A DNA stretch of 64,000 nt from Oceaniglobus indicus (GTDB taxonomy: Bacteria > Pseudomonadota > Alphaproteobacteria > Rhodobacterales > Rhodobacteraceae), in assembly GCF_002751875.1 (NCBI RefSeq), contig NZ_NMZM01000002.1:248001-312000 (forward strand), in the 5' to 3' direction. The notes below the pieces were generated by a model. That model saw only the letters and a program-made list of their open reading frames with translations. It was not told the origin of the DNA and made no database searches. A program made the position numbers and the translations under genes. Below, in pieces: positions 26,169-34,927 of this stretch; the stretch's first letter is position 1, and each line of letters starts with the position of its first letter.

Positions 26169-26771
26169 TCAGAGGCGTTTGGGAGCGGCCCTTGGTTTGC
26201 GCGGCTTTGGTGCCCACTTTTTGGCGAGGCGCTCGAAGTTGTCGAGGATACGGCCGATCTCTGCCTCTTCAGGGTCGAACTTTCCCCCATACCATTCCAA
26301 CATCCGGTCGTGCTCATCGTGCTTGGGTTCGGCCATGGCTTCGAGGAAGTCGGCGTAGCCGGGAAAGCCACCCACATCTTCAGGGGGACAAGCACCGATG
26401 GCCCTGACGAGGCGCGGGTAGTCGGCACCCGGGATGGCGTCATCGATCTTCTCGACCTTGATCACATGGTGCCAGTTGTCTCCAAAGTCATAGATGTAAT
26501 GGATGGTCTTGGTGCCGGCATCCTCGAGCACATCAAGCAGACTGGATTTGCTGGCAGGCAGCGGGCCATCGTAATAGCCATCGGGATCGGGCACGCCCCA
26601 GCCAACACCGCCGGCCCGGAACTCATAAAGGTGGCTGTCGGTCCAGCCCATGGCGGCCTGGATCACATCGTGCAGACGGTTGAGTTTGATCTTCAGTGGC
26701 ACATCGAAGCGCCGCAACACCTGAGGTTCGACGTCAGATAATGTGACCTTGAGGCGCGCGACCAGCGTCAT
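26169..26771 (-). CDS. Plasmid pRiA4b ORF-3-family protein (IS66 passenger gene)
   Basis: 200 aa protein of the pRiA4b ORF-3-like family (also called IS1096-passenger TnpR-like), function unknown. Recognisable blocks are LKIKLNRLHDVIQAAMGWTDSHLYEF, TIHYIYDFGDNWHHVIKVE, YPRLVRAIGACPPEDVGGFPGYADFL and a basic Lys/Arg/Pro-rich tail. Its ATG at 26771 overlaps the tnpC stop (ATGA), so it is translationally coupled to the transposase. It ends 38 bp from the left end of the element. It is not one of the three canonical IS66 genes. Confidence 0.85.
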   Translation of the reverse strand: MTLVARLKVTLSDVEPQVLRRFDVPLKIKLNRLHDVIQAAMGWTDSHLYEFRAGGVGWGVPDPDGYYDGPLPASKSSLLDVLEDAGTKTIHYIYDFGDNWHHVIKVEKIDDAIPGADYPRLVRAIGACPPEDVGGFPGYADFLEAMAEPKHDEHDRMLEWYGGKFDPEEAEIGRILDNFERLAKKWAPKPRKPRAAPKRL

Positions 26772-28414
26772 GCGGCAATCCTTTTCAATTCAGTGGTGGT
26801 CTTCCAGTGCCAAGGCAGCAACTCATGCACACGCGATATCGGCATATCCGGCAGACGGGCGAGCACATCGGCCAGCCATGCCTGCGGATCGATGTCGTTC
26901 ATCTTTGCCGTGACGATGAGGGTATACATGAAGGCTGCCCTGTCGCCACCGCGCTCGGACCCAGCAAAAAGCCACGACTTTCTGCCCAATGCGATGCCGC
27001 GTAGAGCGCGTTCGGCGGCATTGTTGGTCAGACAGAGGCGCCCGTCATCAAGGAATGCAGTAAAGGCTTCCCAGCGACCTTTCCCGTCGAGCATGTAATT
27101 GATCGCCTTGGCGACAGGGTTGTGCTTTGACATCCGGGCCCGCTCGGCCCGCATCCAGTCGTGCAGATCATTGACCAGCGGCGCGACCCTTTGCTGCCGG
27201 ACTTCATGACGCGTTGCTGCTGACAAGCCAGTGATTTCGCGCTCGACAGCAAAGATAGCGTCGATCCGCGTCACGGCATCCAACGCGATGGGCGAGATCT
27301 CCTCTGCCACCTTTTTGCCCTTGTGGGCGATGGCTTTGATATCGGCCAGCTCAAAGAACTTGCGCCTGGCATGGCTCCAACACAGCGCGGATCGCACCGG
27401 CCCCGGGCTGCGATCCGCCAGATACAGATCATTGTAACCGCCATAGATGTCTGACTGCAGCACACCATGCCACCCGGCCAGGTGCCGTGTCGGGTGTTCT
27501 TTCCGACGATCTGCTGAGAAGTGAAAGAGCGCGGCAGGTGGCGCACCCCCATTCCAGGGACGATCATCGCGCACATAGGTCCAGAGCCGCGCTGTTTTTG
27601 TGCCCCCACGCGCCAGGAGCGGCACGGTCGTGTCATCACCATGCAGACGCCCGCCGTCCAGCACATGGCATTCGATCAGCGCATGGATCGGGGCAAGCGC
27701 CACACAGGCATGACCGATCAGATCGGCAAGCGTAGACAGGCTGAGGTCAATGCCTTCTCGTGCAATGCGCTCGGCTTGGCGGTTCAGTGGTTGGTGCTGG
27801 CCATATTTGTCAAAGGTGATCATGGCGATCAGGCTGGGCCCGGCCCATCCTCGTGGGATCGCATGGAAGGGTGCTGGTGGCTGGCTGATTTTCTCGCAGG
27901 CTCGGCAGGTGAACTTCTCCCGCACTGTTTGGATCACCTTCCACTGGCGGGGGATCACTTCAAGCGTCTCAGTGATGTCCTCGCCCATCTTCACGATCCG
28001 GTCGGAACCACAGCAGGAACAGTTGGTCGGGGCCTCAACCACGACACGTTCGCGCGGCAGGTGGTCGGGAAAGGGTTTGCGCACTGGCTTGCGCCGCGCG
28101 AAGGCGCGCACGGCGCTGGTCGTGTCTGTAGTAGCGGCTTGTTCAGCTGCCAACGCATCCTCTATGGCTGCCGCTTCCAATTCCTCAAGCTGCAATTCCA
28201 GTTGATCGATCAGTCGGGCGCGACGTTCGGAAGAGATCCCGTATTTGTCGCGCCGCAGCTTGGCGATCTCCAGCTTCAATTCTTGGATCATTGCCTCCGT
28301 GCAGGAGACCAAGGCGCGGGCTTGCACCAATTCGGCCTCTGCAGCTTGCGCACGGGCGGTCTGCGCGGCAAGTGCGGCGCTCAATTCGGCGATTTGCAAG
28401 GCGGCATTTGACAT
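26768..28414 (-). CDS. tnpC: IS66-family transposase TnpC
   Basis: 548 aa DDE transposase. It has an N-terminal coiled coil (1-90) with EIAKLRRDKYGISSERR, a zinc-finger-like CSCCGSDRIVKMGEDITETLEVIP and CRACEKISQP pair, and then the catalytic core: Asp in HGDDTTVPLL, Asp in QSDIYGGYNDL and Glu in NNAAERALRGIALGRKSWLFAGS. Length and motifs are complete, so it should be active. Confidence 0.96.
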   Translation of the reverse strand: MSNAALQIAELSAALAAQTARAQAAEAELVQARALVSCTEAMIQELKLEIAKLRRDKYGISSERRARLIDQLELQLEELEAAAIEDALAAEQAATTDTTSAVRAFARRKPVRKPFPDHLPRERVVVEAPTNCSCCGSDRIVKMGEDITETLEVIPRQWKVIQTVREKFTCRACEKISQPPAPFHAIPRGWAGPSLIAMITFDKYGQHQPLNRQAERIAREGIDLSLSTLADLIGHACVALAPIHALIECHVLDGGRLHGDDTTVPLLARGGTKTARLWTYVRDDRPWNGGAPPAALFHFSADRRKEHPTRHLAGWHGVLQSDIYGGYNDLYLADRSPGPVRSALCWSHARRKFFELADIKAIAHKGKKVAEEISPIALDAVTRIDAIFAVEREITGLSAATRHEVRQQRVAPLVNDLHDWMRAERARMSKHNPVAKAINYMLDGKGRWEAFTAFLDDGRLCLTNNAAERALRGIALGRKSWLFAGSERGGDRAAFMYTLIVTAKMNDIDPQAWLADVLARLPDMPISRVHELLPWHWKTTTELKRIAA

Positions 28415-28473
28415 GGCAGATGCCTAGCATAAACGCTACGAAAGGCCAATAAAAACAGGCGCTTCACCGCAGA

Positions 28474-28824
28474 TTATCCAGCCGTTCTGGGCCTTTGCGT
28501 CCAGCGCGGATTACGCCAGTCGATCCCTTCCAGAAGATAACCGAGCTGGGCGGATGATATCGCCACAGCCGTCCCGTCCTGGCTCACAGGCCAGATGAAC
28601 TTGCCCGCCTCAAGCCGTTTCAGATACAGCGACATGCCAACCCCGTCATGCCAGAGCAATTTCACCAAGTCGCCTTTACGCCCACGAAAGCAGAATATCT
28701 CACCCGCATGCGGGTCACGCCCAAGGCCCTGTTGGACAGACAACGCCAAGGTGTTCATCCCGCGCCGCATATCCGTCACCCCACCCGCAATCCAAACCTT
28801 CGTGCCCACCGGAAACGCGATCAT
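28474..28824 (-). CDS. tnpB: IS66-family accessory protein TnpB
   Basis: 116 aa IS66 Orf2 protein with the family core VWIAGGVTDMRRGMNTLALSVQ, DPHAGEIFCFRGRKGDLVKLLWHDGVGMSLYLKRLE and a C-terminal FIWP segment. It is needed for transposition in IS66 elements although its function is unclear. The start overlaps the tnpA stop (ATGA). Confidence 0.94.
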   Translation of the reverse strand: MIAFPVGTKVWIAGGVTDMRRGMNTLALSVQQGLGRDPHAGEIFCFRGRKGDLVKLLWHDGVGMSLYLKRLEAGKFIWPVSQDGTAVAISSAQLGYLLEGIDWRNPRWTQRPRTAG

Positions 28825-29213
28825 GGCCGCACCATCAAGCCATTGAGCAGACGCGCAGCAGCCTCCATGTCAAAGCCGGAGGGGATCGTCACGCGACACC
28901 GCGGGCCGAGATCAATGGTCATGACAAGAGCTTGCGGCGCAGGAACATCATCAGGGCCAGAGCCGTCTTCGAGCTGAAGAACGCGCAAAAATTGTGGGCC
29001 AGCCCCAAGCAGCCCATTCTTGTGCCTATATCGCCAATCGTAAAGCTGTGATCGCGAAATGTCATGGCGCCGTGCGACCTCCGCCAATGTCACGCCATCG
29101 CCACGGCTTTCCTCAACGATCCGGACCTTCTCATCATCCGTCCAACGGCGACGGCGGCCGGTATCAGAGACCGACAAAACTTGAATACGGCGGGTGTCTT
29201 CGTGTGCGTCCAT
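28821..29213 (-). CDS. tnpA: IS66-family accessory protein TnpA
   Basis: 130 aa IS66 Orf1 protein with an N-terminal helix-turn-helix (RRRRWTDDEKVRIVEESRGDGVTLAEVARRHDISRSQLYDWRYRHKNG split across helices) and a C-terminal GFDMEAAARLLNGL segment. It is the first gene of the element, 61 bp from the right end. Confidence 0.92.
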   Translation of the reverse strand: MDAHEDTRRIQVLSVSDTGRRRRWTDDEKVRIVEESRGDGVTLAEVARRHDISRSQLYDWRYRHKNGLLGAGPQFLRVLQLEDGSGPDDVPAPQALVMTIDLGPRCRVTIPSGFDMEAAARLLNGLMVRP

Positions 29214-29274
29214 AAGGACACTCGATAAACAATCTCGCAGCCCATCAGCCAGACGGCCCTCGGCGGATGTTTAC

Positions 29275-29282
29275 GAACAAAC
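29275..29282. repeat. Target-site duplication, right copy
   Basis: GAACAAAC, the partner of the copy at 26123-26130. On the coding strand of flhB it reads GTTTGTTC and belongs to codons 144-146 (Gly-Leu-Phe). Confidence 0.92.
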
Positions 29283-29712
29283 CGCCGCGGCCAAACTTGT
29301 TCTTGGCGTTTCCGAGAACTGAAATCCGGCTCAGCTTTGGTTGCAACTTCGACAACGTGACCGTGAAGCTGCGTTGCGCGATGACGCACATCAGTGCCAG
29401 CGCGGCCGGAAACAGGAAGAACGGAGCAAGGCGCCACGTCATCTCGCTGGCGATGCCGGCGCCGATGCTGGTACCGCTTCCGGCAAACACGAGGTCGGCC
29501 AAGGTCACCGGACGTATCAGGAACCCCGACAGACCTTGCGCGAAACCTGAAAGTGCCGGCACGCCCAGCGCCATGGCCGCCAGCAGGAACCCCGCGTACG
29601 AGGCCGCCGTGGTCAGGTCATTGGATCGCGGAACCTCGCCTTTCTTGCGCGCATCGTCGAGCTTCTTCTGCGACGGTTCATGTTGTTTGTCGTCGTCCTG
29701 ATCGTCGCTCAC
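29275..29712 (-). pseudogene. flhB: flhB, 5' fragment (gene split by IS66 element)
   Basis: Encodes residues 1-146 of FlhB, beginning VSDDQDDDKQHEPSQKKLDD and RKKGEVPRS (the conserved N terminus) and ending NKFGRGGLF, where the element is inserted. Translation runs nine codons into the IS end before a stop. The start is a GTG at 29712 overlapping the fliR stop (GTGA). Only the first membrane helices could be made from this piece, without the cytoplasmic NPTH domain. Confidence 0.92.
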
Positions 29713-30485
29713 GGCGTGGCCTCGAACGGCATGGCCAGAAACCGATCGAATGCGGCAGACCATACCGACAGCATCATGGGCGAAGCGACGGCGAAAATCA
29801 CCAATCCCGCCAACGTGATGGCAGGCGCACCGACGAAAGCGACCATCAACTGCGGCATGGCGCGGTTGATGACCCCAAGCGCGACATTATAGATCAGCGA
29901 GGCCGCAAGGAATGGCGCAGCAAGGCTGAACGCGAGCGAAAACGCCTTGGACACATGGGCCACGGCCCAGGGCGAGAGTTCGCCCGCGGCGGGCATCTGT
30001 CCCGGCGGCAGGATTTGATAAGTCAGCTGAAACAACATGGCCAGCTTGACGTGAAGCCCCATCATCGCGGCCAGGGCAAGGCCGCCGATCACCAGAACAT
30101 GTCCGATGGCCGGCATCGGTTCGGCCGCATTTCCGCCGAAAATCTGTGCCAGCGACGTTGCTTGCGCCGCAATGGACCCGGCGATCATGAGCACGAGAAT
30201 GAAAAGGCGAAGGATTGCCCCGATGCTCAGCCCGATGATCGTCTCGGACAACAAGAGCAGATCCCACCGCGGTGCCACGGTCAGATCGGGCAGCTGCCCG
30301 GCGACAACCGGCGCAAGGATCGACGTAAACGCAAGCGCCAGAACCAGCCGAACCCTGACCGACACCACCCGCTCTCCGAAGATGGGCATCAGCGCCGCCG
30401 CCGCACCCACGCGCAGAAAGACGACGAACCCCAGTGCGAGCGCGGCCTGAACCTGGGCCAGAACCTCGCCCGTCGGGCCGTTCAT
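29709..30485 (-). CDS. fliR: Flagellar export apparatus protein FliR
   Basis: 258 aa inner-membrane export-gate protein with about six hydrophobic helices. Family features include FLRVGAAAALMPIFGERVVSVRVRLVLALAF and IGLSIGAILRLFILVLMIAGSIAAQ. The ATG at 30485 overlaps the flhA stop (ATGA) and the stop overlaps the GTG of flhB, so flhA-fliR-flhB are translationally coupled. The gene itself is intact. Confidence 0.93.
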   Translation of the reverse strand: MNGPTGEVLAQVQAALALGFVVFLRVGAAAALMPIFGERVVSVRVRLVLALAFTSILAPVVAGQLPDLTVAPRWDLLLLSETIIGLSIGAILRLFILVLMIAGSIAAQATSLAQIFGGNAAEPMPAIGHVLVIGGLALAAMMGLHVKLAMLFQLTYQILPPGQMPAAGELSPWAVAHVSKAFSLAFSLAAPFLAASLIYNVALGVINRAMPQLMVAFVGAPAITLAGLVIFAVASPMMLSVWSAAFDRFLAMPFEATP

Positions 30486-32566
30486 GCCGCGATCAGGCCG
30501 ACAAGCGACGGTTTTGCCCCGGTTCCTATTTCCTCGAAGGACAGGACCGGGTTGGCAAGACCGCGCGCCGACATCACCGTATGCAGAAACCGCCGGCGCC
30601 GGGCAGACGTGATGACGGCCGGAAAGGTACCGTTCTCGGCCGCGCTGCCGATCTTGTCCGAAATGGCGCCGGCAAGGCGATTGAAATCCTCGGGCGACAG
30701 GGCGACATCGGGCGCACCTGTTTCCGTTTCGATCTGATGCGCCAGAAAGGTATCCTCCCACTCTGGCGCGAGCTGCAGAAGCGGCAGCGTCCCGTCGGGC
30801 CTGCGCAGTTCCGCAACCATCTGGAACCCCAACCGCTGTCGGACGTGTTCGCAGATCGATTCCGCTGTGGCCCGGGCGCCGCGGGCTTCGGCGATCGCCT
30901 CGAGGATCAGGGGGAGGTTCCGGATGGAGACCCGCTCTTCCAGAAGTAACCGAAGCACGGCCAGCAACATGTCGACCGGAACCTTGTCGGGCACGAGTTC
31001 ATCAAGGAGACAACGGTTGGCCTCTGCGCGCGTGGCGTCGGACAGGTTGGTGAATTCGTCCAGAAGGCGGCGAAGTGCCTTCATGGTCAGAAGCCGCGGG
31101 AAATTCTGTTTCATCACCTCGAGAAGGTGGGTCGCCAACACCTCGGTCGGGGTGACGGTGGTTATCCCGTTCAGCGCAGTCCGATCCTGGTCCGCCGACG
31201 CGATCCAGCGCGCCGGGGCCCCGTAAACAGGCTCCTTCACGTCCTCCCCGCTTGGAATGCCGGCCTGCTCGTCATTGATCAGGGCCAGAACGCGGTCGGC
31301 ATATACCCTATCGCGCACCTGCTCGACACCATGAATGCGCAGGACATATGTTCCCGGCGGCAATGCCGCGTCGTCCGTCAGCCGGATCTCCGGCAGGATC
31401 AGGCCGTAAACCGTCGCCACATGGCGCCGCATGTTGCCGATCCGGGCATCCAGGCCCGTGGCCGGGTCAAGCACCATCGGAACCAAATCGGTCGCGAATT
31501 CAAGATGTATGTCGTCGAGATCCAACAAGTCCCCCATTACGACCTGGGGAAGTTCATTGGTATCGACCGCAGCGGCCGGTGACGGTCGCGCCGCCAGTCC
31601 GATCTTGCGCTGCACCGCCCAGGCCGCCCCACCAAGGGCCAATCCGCACGCAAGAAACGGCAGAAACGGCAAGCCGGGCACAATTGCGAACATCACCATC
31701 AACAGGGCAACCGTGCCGAGGGCGGGCGGGAAACGTCCCATCTGGGAGAAGATCGCGGTGTCGGTCGAACCGGTGGCGCCACCACGTGCCAACAGCAGCG
31801 CCGATGCGATCGAGATGATGACCGCCGGTATCTGGCTGACCAAACCGTCCCCGACCGTCAGAATTGCATAGGTTTCGAACGCCCGCCCGATCGGCATGTC
31901 GTGCACCACCACACCGATGATCAGCCCCATAACGATGTTCAGCATAGTGATCAAAAGGCCGGCCACCGCATCGCCCTTGACGAATTTCGATGCACCGTCC
32001 AGCGATCCGAAGAACGTCGTTTCCTGCTGCTCCTTCTCGCGACGTTCCTTGGCTTCGGTGTGATCGATGGCGCCGGCGGACATGTCACTGTCGATCGCGA
32101 GTTGTTTTCCCGGCATTCCGTCCAGCGCAAAGCGCGCGCCCACCTCGGCCATCCGGGCGGCACCCTTGGTGATGACCACGAAGTTGACGATGAGCAGAAC
32201 ACCGAAAACAACGACCCCCAGGAACAGGCTGCCGCCCATGACGAAGCTGGCGAAGCCCTCGATGACCCCCCCGGCGGCGCCCGTCCCCGTGTGCCCTTCA
32301 CCAATGATAAGCTTGGTCGAAGAGACGTTGAGGGAAAGCCGGAGCATGAGCGACGCCAGAAGAATCGTGGGAAACGCGGAAAAATCCAGCGGCCGTTCAA
32401 TGAACAGCGTCAGCGTGAACATCAGGATCGCCAGCGCGAACGAGATCGTCAGCCCGACGTCCAGAACCCAGGCCGGCATCGGCAGGATCATCATCACGAT
32501 GACCCCCATCAGCGCCAGCGCCAGCAGGATCGTCGGCTGAAACAGACGCTGCACTGAAAACGTCAT
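30482..32566 (-). CDS. flhA: Flagellar export apparatus protein FlhA
   Basis: 694 aa export-gate protein: about eight N-terminal membrane helices (to about residue 320) and a large cytoplasmic domain that docks chaperone-substrate complexes. The FHIPEP signature region FVVITKGAARMAEVGARFALDGMPGKQ is present, as is the GEGHTGTGAAGGVIEGFASFVMGG loop. It is full length. A 237-bp gap upstream separates it from the exported-protein gene and may hold its own promoter. Confidence 0.95.
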   Translation of the reverse strand: MTFSVQRLFQPTILLALALMGVIVMMILPMPAWVLDVGLTISFALAILMFTLTLFIERPLDFSAFPTILLASLMLRLSLNVSSTKLIIGEGHTGTGAAGGVIEGFASFVMGGSLFLGVVVFGVLLIVNFVVITKGAARMAEVGARFALDGMPGKQLAIDSDMSAGAIDHTEAKERREKEQQETTFFGSLDGASKFVKGDAVAGLLITMLNIVMGLIIGVVVHDMPIGRAFETYAILTVGDGLVSQIPAVIISIASALLLARGGATGSTDTAIFSQMGRFPPALGTVALLMVMFAIVPGLPFLPFLACGLALGGAAWAVQRKIGLAARPSPAAAVDTNELPQVVMGDLLDLDDIHLEFATDLVPMVLDPATGLDARIGNMRRHVATVYGLILPEIRLTDDAALPPGTYVLRIHGVEQVRDRVYADRVLALINDEQAGIPSGEDVKEPVYGAPARWIASADQDRTALNGITTVTPTEVLATHLLEVMKQNFPRLLTMKALRRLLDEFTNLSDATRAEANRCLLDELVPDKVPVDMLLAVLRLLLEERVSIRNLPLILEAIAEARGARATAESICEHVRQRLGFQMVAELRRPDGTLPLLQLAPEWEDTFLAHQIETETGAPDVALSPEDFNRLAGAISDKIGSAAENGTFPAVITSARRRRFLHTVMSARGLANPVLSFEEIGTGAKPSLVGLIAA

Positions 32567-32803
32567 GGCCGGCCGCCTTCTGGCTGTGCCCCGATCAGCC
32601 AGATCAGATGCTGCGGATCCGGGACTCTAGAGACGCGAGGGGATGTCCTGCCCCAACAGCTCACAACGACCGAATGGGAATCGTCACGGTGCAAAAGTAT
32701 GGTTTGGCTCATCGGCGCTTCTCGCTTGCGGTGCCGAATTCTTCGGCCCTGTCGCAATACGGCTAGCGATTCTTCGTTTACAAACGGTAAGCGTCCGCCG
32801 TCC

Positions 32804-34927
32804 TTATTCCGCGCCGAGCAGGTCGCTCAATGCTTGGCGGCGCGCCCTGCTTTCGCTCAAGAGCGCCTTGTTCGCAGCGAGAACACCAAGAGTATCCGCG
32901 GTATCAGACGTCCCCGGCATCTCGTCCGGTTGCACCACATCGCCGGAGGGGTCGGGCAAGCTCCGCGCGATCGTCACCAACTCAACCGCTTCCGGGTCGG
33001 CCAAACCGGCAAGGTAACTTTCCGCGATCCTTGGCGCGTCTTCGAGAAGGGCAAGCCGTGCACGGAGGATTCTCTCCCGCGCGGTCGGAATTTCGGTTAT
33101 ATCGCCCAAGGCGGCCCGGGCCTGTGCTGGCATGCGCAAGGCGGCCAATCGTTCGGCCAGGGGGAGGCGCGCCGGCGCGATCAGCGGTTGTCGGGCAATT
33201 TCCGGCAGACCCACCGATAGAAACTCCGTGTCATCGGACCGTTCGGCCAACCCCACCAGAGCCGCACTTCGCAGTGGCTCGGCAGCGGCGATGTTCATGA
33301 AACCCCGCGCTTTCATTTCACGCAGATATTCCAATGCCTCCTTTATCGAACCATTGTGGATCAAAGCTTGAACGGTCGCTGTCGCCAGCGGCGCGGCCAT
33401 TTCGGACAATCGGATCTCGGAGGTGAGCGCCTGAGCATTTTCAATGAACGAAAGTGTGACCGGGGATTCCGATGCAATCTGCGACTTCAGAAGTTCAACC
33501 ATCGCCCGGGCCGCGTCTTTGCTTCGGCTGGCGGACACTTCAGCCAGTTTCGCCTCGGCGGATACGCGGTTGTCTGCGTCGAGGTCCAACTCGGCCGCCA
33601 CCATTGTCGCGCCGGGAGAAGGGTCGGACCCACCACGCTCGATGGCATTCCGAATGGCCAATGCACCATCCCGATCGCCACGCTGCAAAAGCGCAGACGC
33701 GACGCGCGGTCCGAGGTGACGGCGAAGATGTGAAGGCCATGCGGAAAAGGTGGCGATCACGGCATTTCGCGCCAGCGGTTTGTGTTGCCCTGACTTATCG
33801 GCAAGCAAACCCCAGATGGCGACCGACGTGTCACAATCGAGTTGGCTGTGAAGCGCGGACTCGCGCGGCACGTCGCCATCATCCATGATACGCGCAATAT
33901 CTCCAAGCAGTGCATCATCGGGCTGTCCCGGGCGCACGGACCGCAACAGCGCCCGCGCTTCGGCGCCGAACGTCATGTAAATCATCTGACGCGCCAGGTT
34001 TCGGTATCCCGCGTTGACAGGACGGTCGCGCACGTCGACCAGGTTTACGCGCGCCTCGCCAAACCCCTGGATCACGATCTCGGGGTTGAACCATGCGCCG
34101 ACGTCCAAAGTATCGGCTGCGATACACGGCCCCTCGGCCACGCTGTAGGATTGACCGGCGGTCTGCCGTCGATCCCGGTCGATCTGGGTTTCGATACGGA
34201 TGTTCCCGCCCCCGTCCGGGTCCTGTCGCGCAGGTGTCGGATCATCCTCAGGTTGGACCGAGAAAACGGGGATCTGCTCCGGCAAGCGCATATGGAGGTC
34301 TGTCACCCCCTGCGAAACGCCGCGCGCAACTTGCGCGATCAAGGTCCGATGAACATCCTGCAATTGCGATGGAGTTTCGTGACCAAGTTCGGCCATGGGC
34401 CCATGGCTTGGCAGCAGCCGCGGTTGCGGAAAAACCACCGGCAGCGTTAGCTTTTCTGATACCTCGGCGGTCGTTTCAGCATTGACCGGACCGTCCAAAC
34501 GTCGTTCAAACCGGGCTCCGGGCGACGGCGCGCCGTCGACAATATCGATCATCAGCCCTTGGTTCGGAAGTTCCACCACTTCGAGACGGCACCGACACCC
34601 GAGGCTGAACGCCACGGTTCCACCATCATGATTGCGGATCTCTGTCAGACGACCCGCATCCAGTCTGCGAAACACATCGGAGAGATCGAATCCGGTCCTC
34701 GCGTCGGTTCGAAGTTCATATCCTTCGCCGACGCGCCCAAGCCGCCACATCGGACGCCGGTCGAAATCGATAACCAGCCGCGTAAATCCCGGGTGCTCGC
34801 CACTGCGCACACGCGTTTCGGCGGAAACGGCGCCGCTCAACATGCCGATGCATATCAGAGCCGCAGTGGCGCTGATGCGGCGCGATCGCATCAACGCGAT
34901 ACAGGACCTGGCACATTGAAAAATCAT
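32804..34927 (-). CDS. Large exported protein of unknown function in the motility operon
   Basis: 707 aa. A signal peptide precedes SAETRV (MRSRRISATAALICIGMLSG core). The first part of the mature protein (TRVRSGEHPGFTRLVIDFDRR, then SLGCRCRLEV and GLMIDIVDG) looks like a beta-rich AMIN-type domain. A linker with DPTPARQDPDGGG follows, and the C-terminal 350 residues are Ala/Leu/Glu-rich helical repeats reminiscent of TPR/SEL1. It is coupled to motA by an ATGA overlap. I do not recognise a named family. Position beside motA and a motE-like gene allows a periplasmic motor role like rhizobial MotC, but that is inference. Confidence 0.75.
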   Translation of the reverse strand: MIFQCARSCIALMRSRRISATAALICIGMLSGAVSAETRVRSGEHPGFTRLVIDFDRRPMWRLGRVGEGYELRTDARTGFDLSDVFRRLDAGRLTEIRNHDGGTVAFSLGCRCRLEVVELPNQGLMIDIVDGAPSPGARFERRLDGPVNAETTAEVSEKLTLPVVFPQPRLLPSHGPMAELGHETPSQLQDVHRTLIAQVARGVSQGVTDLHMRLPEQIPVFSVQPEDDPTPARQDPDGGGNIRIETQIDRDRRQTAGQSYSVAEGPCIAADTLDVGAWFNPEIVIQGFGEARVNLVDVRDRPVNAGYRNLARQMIYMTFGAEARALLRSVRPGQPDDALLGDIARIMDDGDVPRESALHSQLDCDTSVAIWGLLADKSGQHKPLARNAVIATFSAWPSHLRRHLGPRVASALLQRGDRDGALAIRNAIERGGSDPSPGATMVAAELDLDADNRVSAEAKLAEVSASRSKDAARAMVELLKSQIASESPVTLSFIENAQALTSEIRLSEMAAPLATATVQALIHNGSIKEALEYLREMKARGFMNIAAAEPLRSAALVGLAERSDDTEFLSVGLPEIARQPLIAPARLPLAERLAALRMPAQARAALGDITEIPTARERILRARLALLEDAPRIAESYLAGLADPEAVELVTIARSLPDPSGDVVQPDEMPGTSDTADTLGVLAANKALLSESRARRQALSDLLGAE

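Larger units (their letters stand above)
26131..29274 (-). mobile_element. Complete IS66-family insertion sequence with passenger gene (3144 bp)
   Basis: The ends are imperfect inverted repeats: GTAAGCATCCGCCGAAGGCC at 26131-26150 and, read inward from 29274, GTAAACATCCGCCGAGGGCC (18 of 20 identical). Both begin with GTAA, as is usual in the family. An exact 8-bp duplication flanks the element. Inside, on one strand, lie tnpA, tnpB, tnpC and a passenger gene, all with open frames. The perfect duplication and intact genes point to a recent and possibly still mobile insertion. It sits inside flhB in the same orientation as that gene. Confidence 0.94.
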
